From Streptococcus oralis (GTDB taxonomy: Bacteria > Bacillota > Bacilli > Lactobacillales > Streptococcaceae), in NCBI RefSeq assembly GCF_004127215.1, contig NZ_QEWJ01000008.1, positions 30,669-94,668 on the forward strand: a DNA stretch of 64,000 nucleotides, in the 5' to 3' direction. Positions 63,684 to 64,000 of this stretch are shown piece after piece. The number at the start of each line of letters is the position of its first letter. Position 1 is the stretch's first letter. Below the pieces are notes generated by a model that was not told where the DNA came from, made no database searches, and saw only the letters and a program-made list of their open reading frames with translations. Position numbers and translations under genes: made by a program.

Positions 63684-64000
63684 CTAGTCTCTTCTTAAGA
63701 ATTGATCTAAATAGTAATTGAAGTAGGTTTTGCGACCTGTAATCACGACCGCTCGCCCCTCAATACCATAACGCAATTTCTCAGCCTGTTCATCCGTTAA
63801 GCTCGTTTCAGCTTCTACTTTAAAGAAGTTGCCTTTTTCGGTCTTTGTCGCATTGCTGTCAATATTAGAAATGGTAGACGTGAGAACAAATTCCTTATTG
63901 TTTTCATCCAAGGCAGTGAAACGGATGGTCTCTCCCTGTTTAAGGCTAGAGACATCTTTTGAAGTCACATAAGTTGTGATGGTTACCTTCTTTTCTGTCG
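63684..64000 (-). CDS. Peptide/bacteriocin export accessory protein, ComB/BlpB (HlyD) family, C-terminal part
   Basis: Open to the window edge; 105 C-terminal residues visible (VTITTYVTSKDVSSLKQGE, KTEKGNFFKVEAETSL, LRYGIEGRAVVITGRKTYF). This beta-barrel/PAL-like end is characteristic of the membrane fusion partners of C39-peptidase ABC exporters that secrete competence peptide (ComB) or bacteriocins (BlpB). Which of the two cannot be told. The GTG at 63968 is internal. The ABC exporter should lie upstream, outside the window. Confidence 0.82.
   Translation of the reverse strand, partial: TEKKVTITTYVTSKDVSSLKQGETIRFTALDENNKEFVLTSTISNIDSNATKTEKGNFFKVEAETSLTDEQAEKLRYGIEGRAVVITGRKTYFNYYLDQFLRRD

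Overview
This window is the chromosome of a low-GC Firmicute, almost certainly a mitis-group Streptococcus (S. mitis / S. oralis / S. pneumoniae type). The evidence is the complete amiACDEF oligopeptide permease operon, murA-epuA-endA (DNA-entry nuclease), the rsmH-ftsL-pbp2X-mraY cluster, a CodY box on ami, and ISL3- and IS30-type transposase remains. I identified everything by reading motifs; no database search was run.

Layout. 1-7.4 kb (+): rsgA (5' end cut off), rpe, thiN, rmuC, yhaM, purR, lysA, pflA. 7.5-8.8 kb (-): yidC paralog and acyP. 8.8-17.6 kb (+): a TrmH-type methyltransferase, a Bax inhibitor-1 protein, asnA, rsmD-coaD-sepM-like, a DUF1146 protein, murA-epuA-endA and a CNNM/HlyC-type membrane protein, followed by tRNA-Cys (-). 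18-24.6 kb: ami operon. 24.6-27.5 kb (-): trkA-trkH potassium uptake. 27.7-38 kb (+): trmL behind a structured leader, FMN riboswitch-ribU-PAP2, T-box-pheS, an AT-rich orphan gene, pheT, an ABC-2 exporter, L13 leader-rplM-rpsI.

Accessory part. At the 3' end of rpsI lies a 4.7 kb malolactic island (mleR, an XRE regulator, mleS, mleP). It is bounded by a second copy of the last 50 or so bases of rpsI plus its terminator, the footprint of site-specific integration. Beyond it are a TTG-start membrane protein, a GNAT acetyltransferase, a dead tyrosine integrase, an RHS-repeat remnant, an XRE plus DUF3278 membrane-protein operon with its own operator, and (-) an orphan type VII (LXG) toxin operon: Lap1-like, Lap2-like, a TelC-like LXG effector, and two tandem TipC-like immunity proteins. 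A glutathione peroxidase and a 1923-residue sortase-anchored protein follow; the latter combines a serine protease domain, a GH29 fucosidase and a long Pro-Glu-Lys repeat. IS debris (57.7-58.6 kb) separates this from rsmH-ftsL-pbp2X-mraY. The window ends inside a ComB/BlpB-type peptide export accessory gene (-).

How it fits together. The core genes serve translation, envelope synthesis, peptide and potassium uptake. The accessory block concentrates functions for oral and mucosal competition: acid tolerance (malolactic), contact toxins (LXG, RHS relic), peptide export and host-glycan attack. Most promising for follow-up: the rpsI-flanked malolactic island, the orphan LXG/TipC operon, the gene inserted between pheS and pheT, the trmL leader RNA, and a set of genes whose -10 boxes sit so close to the ATG that their mRNAs should be leaderless.
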